Origin: Paeniglutamicibacter kerguelensis
GTDB lineage: Bacteria; Actinomycetota; Actinomycetes; Actinomycetales; Micrococcaceae
Reading direction: 5' to 3'
NCBI RefSeq assembly: GCF_017876535.1
Contig: NZ_JAGIOF010000001.1
Coordinates: 4,030,001 to 4,094,000, forward strand
DNA: 64,000 nucleotides
Of this stretch, positions 45,944 to 55,309 are shown one piece after another. A program made the translations under genes and the position numbers. The notes beneath the pieces were generated by a model. It saw only the letters and a list, made by a program, of their open reading frames with translations, made no database searches and was not told where the DNA came from. How positions within the stretch are numbered: position 1 is the stretch's first letter; every line of letters begins with the position of its first letter.

Positions 45944-46229
45944 TTCCTTCTCCAGCGCAGCAATGAAGCGCGCCGCCCCATGAATCCCTCGGAACTCAGC
46001 CAGGTTAGACTCCATGGCAGTCGAAGGGACAGCCTTTCACCATACGTCTACGACCCGCACCCCAACCTGGCAGGACTTCACTGTGGCCGAAAGCAATCCA
46101 TAGAGGGCCCGCAACACCGGTGGCGATCAGCAGCGCGTAGCCCGCAAGAAATCAATCGACGTTGCCAAGAGCATCACCGAGGTAGATGACTGTTTTAAAA
46201 TGAACACGGTCCAGCCTGACGACCTCGGC
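45944..46229. other. gene-poor spacer
   Basis: Nothing recognised between the old IS110 copy C/D and the next remnant. Confidence 0.4.
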
Positions 46230-46590
46230 GAACATCTGTCGGCAGGAGCCACAGGCATACCGGTCTCGGGCCGGTGACCGACGGGATCATCCTCATCGAG
46301 GATTCCCGCTGCAATAGGTTCCGGTGGGTTGCCGCGTTCACATCGCTGTCCGGGGCCGCGAACCTCCGTGCTTCATCAGGCAGCGCCACACGGCACCGGC
46401 TCAACCACCACGGCGGTCAACAATCGAACGGGGCCTTGGACATAGTCTTCCAAGGCCGCATGCGATTCGATGACACCTCGGAGCGCTACGTGGAGCGAGG
46501 CGCGGACCAAGTGCAAAGCTGCCGGAAAATCAGACACGTACTGAAACCGTGCCAGACACTGAACTTCTTCTGGCAGCTGCAACGGACACA
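46230..46590 (+). pseudogene. C-terminal remnant of another IS110-type transposase
   Basis: The frame reads AAFTSLSGAANLRASSGSAT, RHRLNHHGGQQSNGALDIVF and GRMRFDDTSERYVERG, the C-terminal pattern of a different IS110 branch (usual form: GVAPL-ASSGKTQRHRLNRGGDR-LNRALH). The N-terminal two thirds are missing and the end, near LNFFWQL, runs on into unlike sequence. Confidence 0.75.
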
Positions 46591-47689
46591 ACCCATAAAT
46601 GGGACCCAGGGGCTCGACCGCCCGTTTCTTGGCTTTGTTCTGTACCGGCCTGTTCCCCGTTCAACCGACGGAAATGTCGTTGATGGTAGAGGCGAAATTG
46701 CTCTCCACGGTTGTTCCCTCATCCCTGACCAGCCAAGTCGAATTCCGCGAATCCTTTGTACTGTGTCCCCCAATTCGGATCGGATGCTGATCAGAATTTT
46801 GGGGCTTGCACAGAGAACCGAGTTTGGCGTGGACGACCGCGCATGCGCATCTTCGCCAGGCCTTCCGCCAGCCCCCAGCGGTGCACGGGCATGGGAGTCA
46901 CGGCTGCTACAGCACTCACGGACACTCTTTCGGTAGCGACAGACAGGATGGGCGAGCTGCCTGCTGCCACCCGCGGAGCTGCGCGAGACTCCGAGACCCC
47001 TAGATGACTCGGAGGACGTTGTGGCGTGCCCCGTGACCTTGGAACCCCGAAGGGCGAAGGGTGAAGGGCTGGAAGTGTGACACCACGCGCAGCGAGCATG
47101 CGGCCGGAGAAGTCGGTTCGAGGGTGCCGGCCAAGCGGCGTGTACCTGGCAACCGGAACATCGACAACCGAGCTTGAACCGCGCCTCGAGTTCGAACTGC
47201 TCCCGCGGACAGACACATGCTACCGCGGTGCCTGCACCAACCGCAGGAACGAATGCCCTGAGCCCTACCGCTTCCGCTCAATCAGCCCGGGCCTGTCTCA
47301 GTGGTGGAGATTGCGCATGAAGGTGTCGCAATTGGCCAGCTTGTCTCACAACATACGGTCCTTGAAGTCTTTAAGTAGCGCAGCCCAAAGACGAAACTTC
47401 ACTCGTGAGCTACCATCCCCCGCAGGCCTACCCGGCTGCATGAACAGTTCGTCGTGGTGGCCCACGGATTGGTCTTGCATAACGTGATGCGCGCCTTCCG
47501 ATGAACGCTGACCATCCGATTGAAGTCGGTGCAGGAGACCGCCAGGAAGTCGTTCGCGAGGGTTGCCCGGCTGGCCCGGTTGCCTCCAGTTACTGCCAAC
47601 GTAGTAGCTGGCCTGCAGCCGGACAGTGACCCCTGGTCGAAGAGCGCCCCTGTACGAAATGCTGACCTCGATGCCGGCTCTTGGGTATC
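46591..47689. other. gene-poor stretch, no gene recognised
   Basis: About 1.1 kb. Overlapping open frames on both strands lack motifs and good starts; probably decayed sequence. Confidence 0.45.
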
Positions 47690-47950
47690 ATGATCGCCGC
47701 CAGAATCCTCACCGTGTTCGTGGGCAGGCATTCGTCAGCCTCGGGCATCTGGCCGTTGCGCTGGCTTGGTTCCGGTGACTTGAAGATCTGAGCCCGTCAC
47801 CATAGGGACCATCTCTCATTCAAGGGAAGCCGAACCCTCACGCGCACTTTGCGTCTTTCCGAGTTCGCTTCCTTGGAACACAATGACCATGTTCCCAAGA
47901 TCTACCGCGATTACGGACAGGCCGGGAAAAGAAGCGCTGCGAGGTTGGCG
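47690..47950 (+). pseudogene. short IS110 transposase remnant
   Basis: DNA-level likeness to copy A is clear: CCAGAATCCTCACCGTGTTC against its CCAGGATCCTCACCGAGGTC (44431), and ACCATCTCTCATTCAAGGG against ACCATTCCTCCCGCAAGGG (44532). The translated piece reads ARILTVFVGRHSSASGIWPL. It is a C-terminal fragment with frame changes. Confidence 0.7.
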
Positions 47951-48927
47951 TTGATCGACTAGCCTCGGTTCATCCCCCTGATCCCGATGATGCTTGACCA
48001 CAGCTCAGCATCCACGAGGCGCCGGAAATCACCGTCCCCGGCTGGCCCTGGACCCCGGCAACAGCACCCTCGTTCCCGATTCGCAACAACCGAGCCGGGC
48101 CGCGAAAGCATGCCCGACAACAGCATCAGAGAATTCTTTGGAGTCCACAAAGGACAGGTACAGCAGCGGATGCTCCCATGATTGGTTCCGCTCGCACACT
48201 GTCGTTGGGCCATCGCAATTGCTCTCTGGCGCGCTCCACAATGTCGGGGACCGGTCCGCTGCTGATACCGAGTGGCCGTTGTCCATGGCGTTCACAGCGA
48301 ATGGCCGTTGCACTGTTTCACGTGAAACATCCACGGACGCCCGCCTTAACCTTCCAGTCCCTAGACAGGCTTGTGCTCTCCGCGGGTTGGAACCTCGACC
48401 GTCCGATTTACCCTTTCTGCATTGCTACCGCACTGCAGCTCGGAGGAGTGGGTCGGGGTGTTCTATGCGGAACTACCTCACTGTGGATTCGCGGCTGGCC
48501 GCCTCACTCGGTAGGCCACTCCCCCATTGGCTGCCGGGAATTTCCATCCGCTCTGCGGCCTGCCATAATGCGACGCTAGAAAGCGTGAAGACCCCGTCAG
48601 CTCGATCATTGTCGGCAACTCATGCGCACTACTTGCCTGGTGCACCATCAAGGCGCATGGCCCATCGAGGCAAGTCCGCTGAGCCATGGTTGAACGGCCA
48701 AAATCACGCTCTCAAAGAGAGCGGGGCGCACGCCGGCGATCACCCACCTACGGGCGGTGATCCCGCCCGCGGCTCTCCAGGGATGATCGCGCACGCGGGC
48801 CGAGTACCCCACCCCCAGAACCTCGAGCGGCCCTTCCAGCCCGTATCAGCTAGCGGGCCGGCCGAAACATTCCAGGAGATTTCGTGCCTGTTCCTGCTTG
48901 TCCAGCCACACGGGCTACCCCAGAAAG
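47951..48927. other. gene-poor stretch next to parB, with one parS site
   Basis: About 980 bases. A long plus-strand frame (47994-48941) has no family motif or ribosome binding site and its amino-acid make-up looks random. The only clear element is the parS site at 48314-48329. Confidence 0.5.
48314..48329. promoter_or_regulatory. parS: parS site 3 (centromere)
   Basis: Perfect TGTTTCACGTGAAACA, about 660 bases beyond the parB stop. Confidence 0.95.
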
Positions 48928-48973
48928 CACAAATGGTGTGATTGTTTCACGTGAAACAATCACACCATTTGTG
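48928..48973. terminator. 46-bp perfect palindrome after parB, centred on parS
   Basis: The two 23-base arms are exact reverse complements; the left one begins CACAAATGGTGTGATTG. It starts 13 bases beyond the parB stop. As RNA it can form a long hairpin and probably ends parB transcription; as DNA its centre is parS site 4. Confidence 0.8.
48943..48958. promoter_or_regulatory. parS: parS site 4 (centromere)
   Basis: Perfect TGTTTCACGTGAAACA at the exact centre of the 46-bp palindrome. Confidence 0.95.
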
Positions 48974-48985
48974 AATACATGGCGG

Positions 48986-50206
48986 TTATTTCTCTGTGCC
49001 GTCCGGCGTCAGGACACTCATGATTCGATTCAGGTCATCAACGCTCGCGAACTCGATGCTGACTTTGCCCTTGCGGGCACCGAGCGTAATCTTCACGTTT
49101 GTATCAAGGCGATCCGAAAGTGAGTTGGCCAAGAAGTCGAGACGCTCATGGCGGGGGCTTTGTTTCGCCGGTGCAGCCTTGTTCGCATTTTCTTGTCCCC
49201 CGCTGAGAGCGACGGCTTCTTCCGTCGCTCTCACCGACATGCCTTCGTTGACGATTCGCTGGGCCAACTGTTCGATTGCAATGGCGTCCGCCAAACCCAA
49301 TAGAGCTCGAGCATGACCCGCCGAAATGACCCCTGCCGCCACGCGACGTTGGACCAGCGCCGGCAGTTTCATAAGACGGATGGTGTTGGAAATCTGGGAG
49401 CGTGAACGCCCGATCCGCTCGGATAGGACTTCTTGCGTGCACCCAAATTCGCTCAGAAGCTGCTGATAAGCGGCGGCTTCTTCGAGCGGGTTCAGCTGTG
49501 AACGGTGCAGGTTTTCCAGCAGCGCATCGCGAAGCAGATCCACGTCGTGCGTCTCACGAACGATCGCCGGGATCTTCGTAAGACCAGCAGCCTGCGTTGC
49601 CCGCCAACGGCGTTCACCCATGACAATTTCATAGGGTTCTTTGTCGTTTTCACGGGACGGTCGAACAACGATCGGCTGCAGAAGTCCGACCTCGCGAATG
49701 GAATGGACGAGCTCGTCCATGTGCTCTTCGTCGAAGTAGGAACGCGGCTGTTTGCGGTTCGGGTGGATCTGATCGACGGCAAGTTCCGCAAACGTGGCAC
49801 CTGGAACCGCCACTAGATCGCTGAGGTCCAGTTCGTCGTTGCTCTCCCCCGCGCGTCCGCCCGAAGCGGCAATGAGGCCGGGCATTTGCGCGCGGCGCTT
49901 CTTGGCAGTTGCCGACGTGCCGGAACCATTGGATGGCGCAGCGTCTTTCTCTGCCGCAGCTTCTTCCTCGGTTTTTCCCGGAACGAAGAACATGTCAACG
50001 GGACGAACCTTTTTACCGGATGCAGAAGCGCTGGAAACCTTGCGTTTCGGGGCCTCGGTTCCGACAGCGGCAGGTTTGGTCGAACCAACCTGCTTTGATG
50101 TTTCACGTGAAACACTCTGGAGAGTTTCCTCATCGGATCCCGCGACAGGGCTGCTGGAAATCAACGCACCAAGACCTCGTCCTAAACCACGTCGCTTCTC
50201 CGACAT
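48986..50206 (-). CDS. parB: chromosome partition protein ParB
   Basis: 406 residues from the ATG at 50206 ([20 protein letters not shown]); GGGAG lies nine bases upstream, whereas the ATG at 50215 touches it. ParB binds parS, uses CTP and spreads as a clamp, then guides origin segregation with ParA. Seen: the ParA-contact start [12 protein letters not shown], a long variable linker, [23 protein letters not shown]-binding [38 protein letters not shown], and the HTH around [20 protein letters not shown]. Residues 32-36 (VSRET) are encoded by parS site 5. parA lies upstream but a terminator separates them. Confidence 0.97.
   Translation of the reverse strand: MSEKRRGLGRGLGALISSSPVAGSDEETLQSVSRETSKQVGSTKPAAVGTEAPKRKVSSASASGKKVRPVDMFFVPGKTEEEAAAEKDAAPSNGSGTSATAKKRRAQMPGLIAASGGRAGESNDELDLSDLVAVPGATFAELAVDQIHPNRKQPRSYFDEEHMDELVHSIREVGLLQPIVVRPSRENDKEPYEIVMGERRWRATQAAGLTKIPAIVRETHDVDLLRDALLENLHRSQLNPLEEAAAYQQLLSEFGCTQEVLSERIGRSRSQISNTIRLMKLPALVQRRVAAGVISAGHARALLGLADAIAIEQLAQRIVNEGMSVRATEEAVALSGGQENANKAAPAKQSPRHERLDFLANSLSDRLDTNVKITLGARKGKVSIEFASVDDLNRIMSVLTPDGTEK
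50099..50114. promoter_or_regulatory. parS: parS site 5, inside parB
   Basis: Perfect TGTTTCACGTGAAACA within the 5' part of parB, read as VSRET in the protein's variable linker. Confidence 0.95.
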
Positions 50207-50447
50207 TGGATGCATCTCCCTTTCGACACCATTGCTACCTTGAACTCAAGGCAATTCTACTTGTAAGCGATAGATAGTTTTGGACGTGGCTCTTGGGTGT
50301 GGCCTTTGGATCACCTAAACGTGGCGATCCGACCCCTACCCCAGGTAGGGCCAGCTCCATGCGCGCTTAGAATCAAGAATCGCCAGTACCTTGAAAAAAA
50401 CAACTTCACATGGATGTTTATATTGAAGCCACGTCCTGCACATAAAA

Positions 50448-50490
50448 TTCAAGGTCGTGTGGTCAACTTATTTGACCGCACGACCTTGAA
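50448..50490 (-). terminator. terminator of the rpmH-to-parA operon
   Basis: Arms TTCAAGGTCGTGTGGTCAA and TTGACCGCACGACCTTGAA (one G-T pair) around CTTAT, six bases beyond the parA stop, followed on the minus strand by TTTTA. The remaining 240 bases up to parB should hold the parB promoter. Confidence 0.85.
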
Positions 50491-50495
50491 AAGGA

Positions 50496-51623
50496 CTAGT
50501 GGTTGGTGCGCTCCGCGATTTCGGCAGCGGCTTCCAAATATGAAAGCGCTCCGGTGGAGCTTGAGTCATAAGTAATGACGGTTTGTTGGTAGCTCGGTGC
50601 TTCCGAAATTCGCACACTTCGCGGAATCAGAGCTTGAAGAACCTGGTTCGGGAAATGTTCGCGAACTTCGCTGGCAACTTGAGCTGCCAGGTTGGTGCGG
50701 CCGTCGTACATCGTCAGCAAGATCGTCGACACCGTCAAATCCGCATTCAGGTGCTTCTGAATCATCTCGATGTTCTTAAGCAACTGGCTCAAGCCTTCCA
50801 GTGCGTAGTACTCGCATTGGATCGGAATCAGGACTTCACGCGCGGCCACAAAAGCGTTGACGGTAAGCAGGCCGAGGCTTGGCGGGCAGTCAATGAAAAC
50901 GTAGTCGAGACGATCCATGCCGTTGGTCTCGCGATACTTTGCATACTGGTCCAAGGCTCGGCGCAGGCGCTGCTCGCGGGCAACAAGAGAAACCAATTCA
51001 ATCTCGGCGCCGGCCAGGTGGATGGTCGCCGGAGCGACGGTCAGGTGCTCGATATCGGGGCAGGGCGCCACGACCTCAGACAGCGGGAGGTCATTGATCA
51101 GGACATCGTAGATGCTATCCACGTCTGCATGGTGTTCAACACCGAGCGCCGTGGAAGCGTTGCCCTGTGGGTCGATATCAATCACCAACACGTTCAGCCC
51201 GGCAATGGCCAGTGCTGCCGCGATATTGACGGTTGTCGTCGTCTTACCGACGCCACCCTTCTGGTTGCTGACGGTCATGTACCGAGTCGTTGGCGGCTTG
51301 GGCAACTTGCGGCTGCTCAAGCGCTCGCGGCGCTTGTGTTCGCTGGCCAGCTGGCTGGCAAGCGGTGAGCTGTCGTCAGTGGTATCGAAAACGTTTGGTG
51401 CTGGCGCAGGTTCCCTCGTCACCACTGTGTCCTCTCCATCGGAATCGGTCAGTTCAACCGCTTCATCCGCATCCAGTTCCAGATGCGTTGAAAAAATTGT
51501 TTCACGTGAAACATGCCTAGCCTTAGGCAAAACAATTTCTTCTGGTTGTTCTTTGTTGTCAGATGAACTGAATGAAGCGAAAAGGGCTGCAAACGGTGGA
51601 ATCTTGTTAACGCTTCGCTTCAA
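50496..51623 (-). CDS. parA: chromosome partition ATPase ParA
   Basis: A P-loop ATPase that forms a nucleoid gradient and moves ParB-parS complexes. TVSNQKGGVGKTTTTVNIAA (Walker A at about 122-130), LVIDIDPQGNASTALG, DYVFIDCPPSLGLLTVNAFV and IPIQCEYYALEGLSQLL are clear. About 110 extra N-terminal residues precede the core, as in many Micrococcaceae; residues 38-42 (VSRET) are encoded by parS site 6. The TTG at 51623 is taken as start because no other good start lies before the core; this is uncertain. It follows rsmG by 65 bases. Confidence 0.95.
   Translation of the reverse strand: MKRSVNKIPPFAALFASFSSSDNKEQPEEIVLPKARHVSRETIFSTHLELDADEAVELTDSDGEDTVVTREPAPAPNVFDTTDDSSPLASQLASEHKRRERLSSRKLPKPPTTRYMTVSNQKGGVGKTTTTVNIAAALAIAGLNVLVIDIDPQGNASTALGVEHHADVDSIYDVLINDLPLSEVVAPCPDIEHLTVAPATIHLAGAEIELVSLVAREQRLRRALDQYAKYRETNGMDRLDYVFIDCPPSLGLLTVNAFVAAREVLIPIQCEYYALEGLSQLLKNIEMIQKHLNADLTVSTILLTMYDGRTNLAAQVASEVREHFPNQVLQALIPRSVRISEAPSYQQTVITYDSSSTGALSYLEAAAEIAERTNH
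51498..51513. promoter_or_regulatory. parS: parS site 6, inside parA
   Basis: Perfect TGTTTCACGTGAAACA within the 5' part of parA, read as VSRET in the N-terminal extension. Confidence 0.95.
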
Positions 51624-51688
51624 AACGGTTCTTTCTACTAACCCAGTAGGCGGCGCTATGCCACCTGATACAGCCTATCGCTAATGCG

Positions 51689-52330
51689 CTAGGCGACGTT
51701 GATACGTACCACGGTCGTCGGTTCGGCGAGAATATCTTCGCCAACGGTGACAACTTCGGTCTTTTTGCCGCCCAGACGGCGAATGACCTTTGAAGCTTTT
51801 TCCACTTCTTCGGCCGCCGAGCGACCCTTGATCGCCAAGACCGTGCCCTTGCCATGAAGCAGCGGAATAGTCAGTCCGGCCAAATTTGTCAGTGCAGAAA
51901 CGGCGCGGGCCGTGGCAAAGTCAGCATTCACGTGATCGACAACCTGTTCGGCGCGGCCACGCATGATCGTGACGTTATCAAGGCCAAGGTCTTCAACAAC
52001 CTCGTGCAGCCAGATGCAGCGACGTTCAAGCGGTTCGATAAGGGTCAACTCAAGGTCGGCGCGGGCCAGGGCAAAAGTAAGCCCCGGCAGTCCGGCGCCA
52101 CTGCCCACGTCTGCAACGTGGGCATCCTTGTCAATCAGGTTGGCAACGACCGCGCAGTTCAAGACATGGCGGGACCACAGCCGTGGGACTTCACGCGGGC
52201 CCAGCAGTCCGCGTTCCATGCCCGAAGTGGCCAAGTGCTGAACATAGCGCTCAGCAAGGCCTAGCCGGTCTCCAAAGACCGTCTGGGCCGCCTGGCGTTC
52301 CTCGGCTGTAAGTTCTACTTCGTTGCTCAT
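51689..52330 (-). CDS. rsmG: 16S rRNA (guanine-527-N7)-methyltransferase
   Basis: 213 residues; AAGGA lies ten bases before the ATG. It methylates G527 of 16S rRNA with SAM; its loss gives low-level streptomycin resistance in other bacteria. Seen: RHVLNCAVVANLIDKDAHVA, SAM site VADVGSGAGLPGLTFALARA, LTLIEPLERRCIWLHEV, and NADFATARAVSALTNLAGLT. It is 24 bases after jag, in the rpmH-to-parA operon. Confidence 0.96.
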   Translation of the reverse strand: MSNEVELTAEERQAAQTVFGDRLGLAERYVQHLATSGMERGLLGPREVPRLWSRHVLNCAVVANLIDKDAHVADVGSGAGLPGLTFALARADLELTLIEPLERRCIWLHEVVEDLGLDNVTIMRGRAEQVVDHVNADFATARAVSALTNLAGLTIPLLHGKGTVLAIKGRSAAEEVEKASKVIRRLGGKKTEVVTVGEDILAEPTTVVRINVA

Positions 52331-52354
52331 AAGGGGAGTTCCTTGATTCTGTAC

Positions 52355-52900
52355 TTAGGCGTCGTCGTTTGAAACGACGATGTGGCGACGGCTTCCTTCG
52401 CCATCGGACTCGCTGTGCATTCCCAGCGCTGCGACGAAGTCATGCACCAGCTTGCGCTCGTACGCGCTCATCGGCTCGAGAGGGACTTCCTCCCCCGTCT
52501 CGCGGACCTTCTGGACCGCGGCTTCGGCAATGCTCTTGAGCTCGCCGGTACGGCCCTGGCGGTAACCGGTAATGTCCAGGACCAGACGAGAACGGTTGCC
52601 CGTGGCGGTCAGTACTGCCAAGCGAGTCAGTTCCTGAAGGGAATCCAGGATCTCTCCGTTAGCCCCGACAAGACGCTGAAGAGCCTTCTCGTCCTCGGTT
52701 TCGCCGACGATGGAAATGTAGGTGCGCCCACCACGAACTTCGATGTCGATGTCGCCGTCGAGATCAGCAATATCAAGTAGTTCTTCGAGGTAGTCGGCGG
52801 CGATGTCGCCTTCCTCTTCAATGCTGTTCACAGCATCGTCAAGATTTTCAACTTCGGTATCTGCAGGCTCTGAAACTACGCTTTGATCAATATCGCTCAT
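52355..52900 (-). CDS. jag: Jag/KhpB-like RNA-binding protein (KH-R3H)
   Basis: 181 residues. An acidic N-terminus (about 1-50) is followed by a KH-like part (TYISIVGETEDEKALQRLVG, then ANGEILDSLQELTRLAVL) and a C-terminal R3H domain (PMSAYERKLVHDFVAALGMH, then SESDGEGSRRHIVV). Jag/KhpB proteins bind RNA and are linked to cell division and membrane protein insertion. The gene starts two bases after the yidC stop, the usual pairing. Confidence 0.95.
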   Translation of the reverse strand: MSDIDQSVVSEPADTEVENLDDAVNSIEEEGDIAADYLEELLDIADLDGDIDIEVRGGRTYISIVGETEDEKALQRLVGANGEILDSLQELTRLAVLTATGNRSRLVLDITGYRQGRTGELKSIAEAAVQKVRETGEEVPLEPMSAYERKLVHDFVAALGMHSESDGEGSRRHIVVSNDDA

Positions 52901-52902
52901 GG

Positions 52903-53868
52903 CTACTTCTTCTTCCTGTTCTTACGCTGTGGCTGTACGCGCTGCACCTTGGGCTCTTCGACAATTGCGGCGGCCGCATCTTCGTCGATCTTCTTCTGGC
53001 CAAGCGGGGGCAGTCCCTTTGCGGCGCGGCGCTCGTTGAGTTCGCGCTCGGCCTGGGAGCCCGGGGTCGGGTTGTTGCGAATGACGTAGAACTGCTGGCC
53101 CAAGGTCCACAGGTTGGTCGCGGTCCAGTAGATCAGGACACCGATCGGGAAGTTGATGCCACCGATACCGAAGACCAGGGGAAGGATGTACAGCATGATC
53201 TTCTGCTGCTGCATGAAGGGGCCTTCGAGGGCCTCCTTGGTCATGTTCTTCGACATGATCTGCTTCTGGGTGATGAACTGCGAAGCGGTCATGGCCAGAA
53301 TCATAACGAGAGCAACAACAATCACTGAGACACTCGGCGAGCCGGAGTTGATCGTATTCAGGAACGTGTCCGAAAGGCGCGCACCAAAGATCGAAGACTG
53401 GTCGAAGCTATGGATGTCTTCGGCGGAGAGCTTGCCGATCGAGACACCCTCGGCGCTTGCCTTGGAGGCGTTGTTCAACACAGTGAACAACGCGAAGAAG
53501 AACGGCATCTGGATCAGCATCGGCAGGCACGAAGACAGCGGGTTGGTCTTGTGCTTCTTGAACAGCGCCCGCTGCTCGGCAATCATGGCCTGCTGCGAGA
53601 GCTGGTCCTTTTTGCCCTTGTACTTGGCCTGAAGCTTGCGCAGATCAGGCTGCAGGGCCTGCATCGCGCGCTGCGCCTTGATCTGCTTGACGAAGACGGG
53701 GATCAGAGCGGTACGGATCAACAGCACCAGGAAGATGATGGACAGCGTCCACGTCCACCCTGAATCCGGATCAAGGCCAACCATGGAGAACAGTTCGTGG
53801 AAGGCCCACAGGATCCACGAGACTACGTATCGAAACGGGCTCAGTAGCAGGTCAAAGAAGTTTGTCAT
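52903..53868 (-). CDS. yidC: membrane protein insertase YidC
   Basis: 321 residues with five membrane spans in the YidC/Oxa1 pattern: FRYVVSWILWAFHELFSMVG, TWTLSIIFLVLLIRTALIPV with the conserved groove Arg, the coiled hairpin KQIKAQRAMQALQPDLRKLQ and SSCLPMLIQMPFFFALFTVL. It has the short Gram-positive form without a large periplasmic domain. The basic tail (QPQRKNRKKK) binds the ribosome. It follows yidD by 15 bases. Confidence 0.97.
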   Translation of the reverse strand: MTNFFDLLLSPFRYVVSWILWAFHELFSMVGLDPDSGWTWTLSIIFLVLLIRTALIPVFVKQIKAQRAMQALQPDLRKLQAKYKGKKDQLSQQAMIAEQRALFKKHKTNPLSSCLPMLIQMPFFFALFTVLNNASKASAEGVSIGKLSAEDIHSFDQSSIFGARLSDTFLNTINSGSPSVSVIVVALVMILAMTASQFITQKQIMSKNMTKEALEGPFMQQQKIMLYILPLVFGIGGINFPIGVLIYWTATNLWTLGQQFYVIRNNPTPGSQAERELNERRAAKGLPPLGQKKIDEDAAAAIVEEPKVQRVQPQRKNRKKK

Positions 53869-53883
53869 TACCGGTCATGCTCC

Positions 53884-54243
53884 TCAGGCCGCATCTGCGG
53901 CGTCTTCGTCGGCGGGAATCGGAGGATGATTCAACACCATGATCTTGGGGGTCTTGCCCTCTGGCCAAATCCGTCTGCCTTCGGGAACGTAATCGATCCC
54001 GCCATGACTAAACGGATTACATCTTAAGACACGCCAGAACGTTAGCCCGATGCCTTTGATAGCGCCGTGCACCGTCACTGCTTCGAGGCCATAGGCCGAA
54101 CAGCTAGGGAAGTAGCGACAAACATCGCCGTAGACCGGCGAAATGATCTTGCGATAAACCATGAGGAGCCCGATGAGAAGGTTCCTGGGGATATCGATCA
54201 GGAACCAAACAATCCCGGTTCGGGGTTTAGAGTCCTTTTTCAT
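53884..54243 (-). CDS. yidD: membrane protein insertion efficiency factor YidD
   Basis: 119 residues from the ATG at 54243 (MKKDSKPRTGIVWFLIDIPR), which overlaps the end of rnpA by 17 bases and has AGGT eight bases upstream. The YidD signature is complete: YRKIISPVYGDVCRYFPSCS, then AYGLEAVTVHGAIKGIGLTF and RCNPFSHGGIDYVP. It has one amphipathic membrane helix and helps YidC. A longer reading to 54276 would run further into rnpA. Confidence 0.94.
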   Translation of the reverse strand: MKKDSKPRTGIVWFLIDIPRNLLIGLLMVYRKIISPVYGDVCRYFPSCSAYGLEAVTVHGAIKGIGLTFWRVLRCNPFSHGGIDYVPEGRRIWPEGKTPKIMVLNHPPIPADEDAADAA

Positions 54244-54595
54244 GTTTGGCACCTGCCTTGCGAACAACCGATTCAAGTCCGGAAGAGACCTGCTGGCTCA
54301 ATTCGTTCCAGTCGATTTCGGAGGCGCCAGGCAAAGCCCGGAACACGAAATCGAGACCGCTGGCGTTCGCAGGATTCTGCGCGGCCAATGCACGCATTCG
54401 TCGCTTGACGAGGTTGCGGTGCACGGCATTGCCAACGGCCTTGGAAACGATGAATCCAAAACGGTTATCGCCCTGGGGGTCGTCAGTACGAACCCGTGCA
54501 TATAGCACTACGTTCCGGCGCCCAGTGCGGGCGCCGGAACGTACAGTGGCTGTAAAGTCCTGCGAAAGGCGCAGTCGTTGACTCTTTGGCAACAC
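54227..54595 (-). CDS. rnpA: ribonuclease P protein component
   Basis: 122 residues, basic. It supports the RNase P RNA in 5' processing of tRNAs. Seen: MLPKSQRLRLSQDFTATVRS, NRFGFIVSKAVGNAVHRNLV with the RNR-type motif VKRRMRALAAQ. It lies 75 bases after rpmH and overlaps yidD, the usual order. Confidence 0.96.
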   Translation of the reverse strand: MLPKSQRLRLSQDFTATVRSGARTGRRNVVLYARVRTDDPQGDNRFGFIVSKAVGNAVHRNLVKRRMRALAAQNPANASGLDFVFRALPGASEIDWNELSQQVSSGLESVVRKAGAKHEKGL

Positions 54596-54670
54596 GACGT
54601 CACGCGTCGTGTCTGATAAACAAAGAACCCACGAAAACCTGCGCTATTTCAGGACTGTAGTGCTTAATGG

Positions 54671-54808
54671 TTATGCAGAAAGTTCGGTACGGCCCTTGCC
54701 ACGGCGGGCTGCCAGGATGGCGCGGCCTGCACGGGTACGCATACGAAGTCGGAAACCGTGCTTCTTGGCACGACGACGGTTATTCGGCTGAAAAGTCCGC
54801 TTGCTCAC
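54671..54808 (-). CDS. rpmH: 50S ribosomal protein L34
   Basis: 45 residues from a GTG with GGAG eight bases upstream: [20 protein letters not shown], then [20 protein letters not shown] and TELSA. This is an exact L34 pattern (KRTFQPN, HGFR-RM-T-AGR). It is first in the minus-strand operon and divergent from dnaA, as in most bacteria. Confidence 0.98.
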   Translation of the reverse strand: MSKRTFQPNNRRRAKKHGFRLRMRTRAGRAILAARRGKGRTELSA

Positions 54809-55309
54809 GGTAGTAACTCCAAGACGATCATGTGATGCGCCTTACCCGTTGCTACTAAAAAGGGAAGAACAGGCCGACGCTCGTATTCGGTGGCGCCTCA
54901 TGGATTGTCGGGAACATTCGCGATTCGGAAGAATTTTGAAGGCACCAAACAGAGCCAAAAGTGCACACATAGGACTACACAACGATAGGGGAGCCGGAGA
55001 AGGTACGTCAAATTGGAGCCAAAGACGGTCCCGACCCACCCTGTGCACAATGTGATCTTAATTGTGGATACAGCGGTTGATAATCGTCATGCCGACATCA
55101 AAAGCGGGTCTGACACGCGCATCCTAGAGCTCAATTTTTACTTGTAAACCCGCAGATTTGCAAGCTCCCATGCGTTATCCACCACAGGTTATCCACTGAC
55201 TGTGCATAACACTGTGGATGACCGCTAGAATCTATTCGTTGGGGTTCCGTAGTTACAGTCCCCATTCGTCGACCGTTTGGTCGTCGAATCAGATTGAAGG
55301 GGCCAAAAT
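54809..55309. promoter_or_regulatory. rpmH-dnaA divergent region with DnaA boxes
   Basis: 500 bases without a gene. It holds several DnaA-box-like nonamers: TGTGGATAC (55063), TTATCCACC (55175), TTATCCACT (55189), TGTGCATAA (55201) and TGTGGATGA (55213). These suit autoregulation of dnaA and may be part of a two-part origin. Promoters for rpmH and dnaA must also be here. Confidence 0.75.

Noticed and set aside
31823..48927. CRISPR array or integrative element in the gene desert
   Set aside because: No regularly spaced repeats, cas genes, integrase or attachment-site duplication was seen; the repeats present are parS sites and insertion sequences.
47994..48941. 315-residue open frame next to parB
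   Set aside because: No ribosome binding site, no motif, random-looking composition, and it reads through parS site 3.
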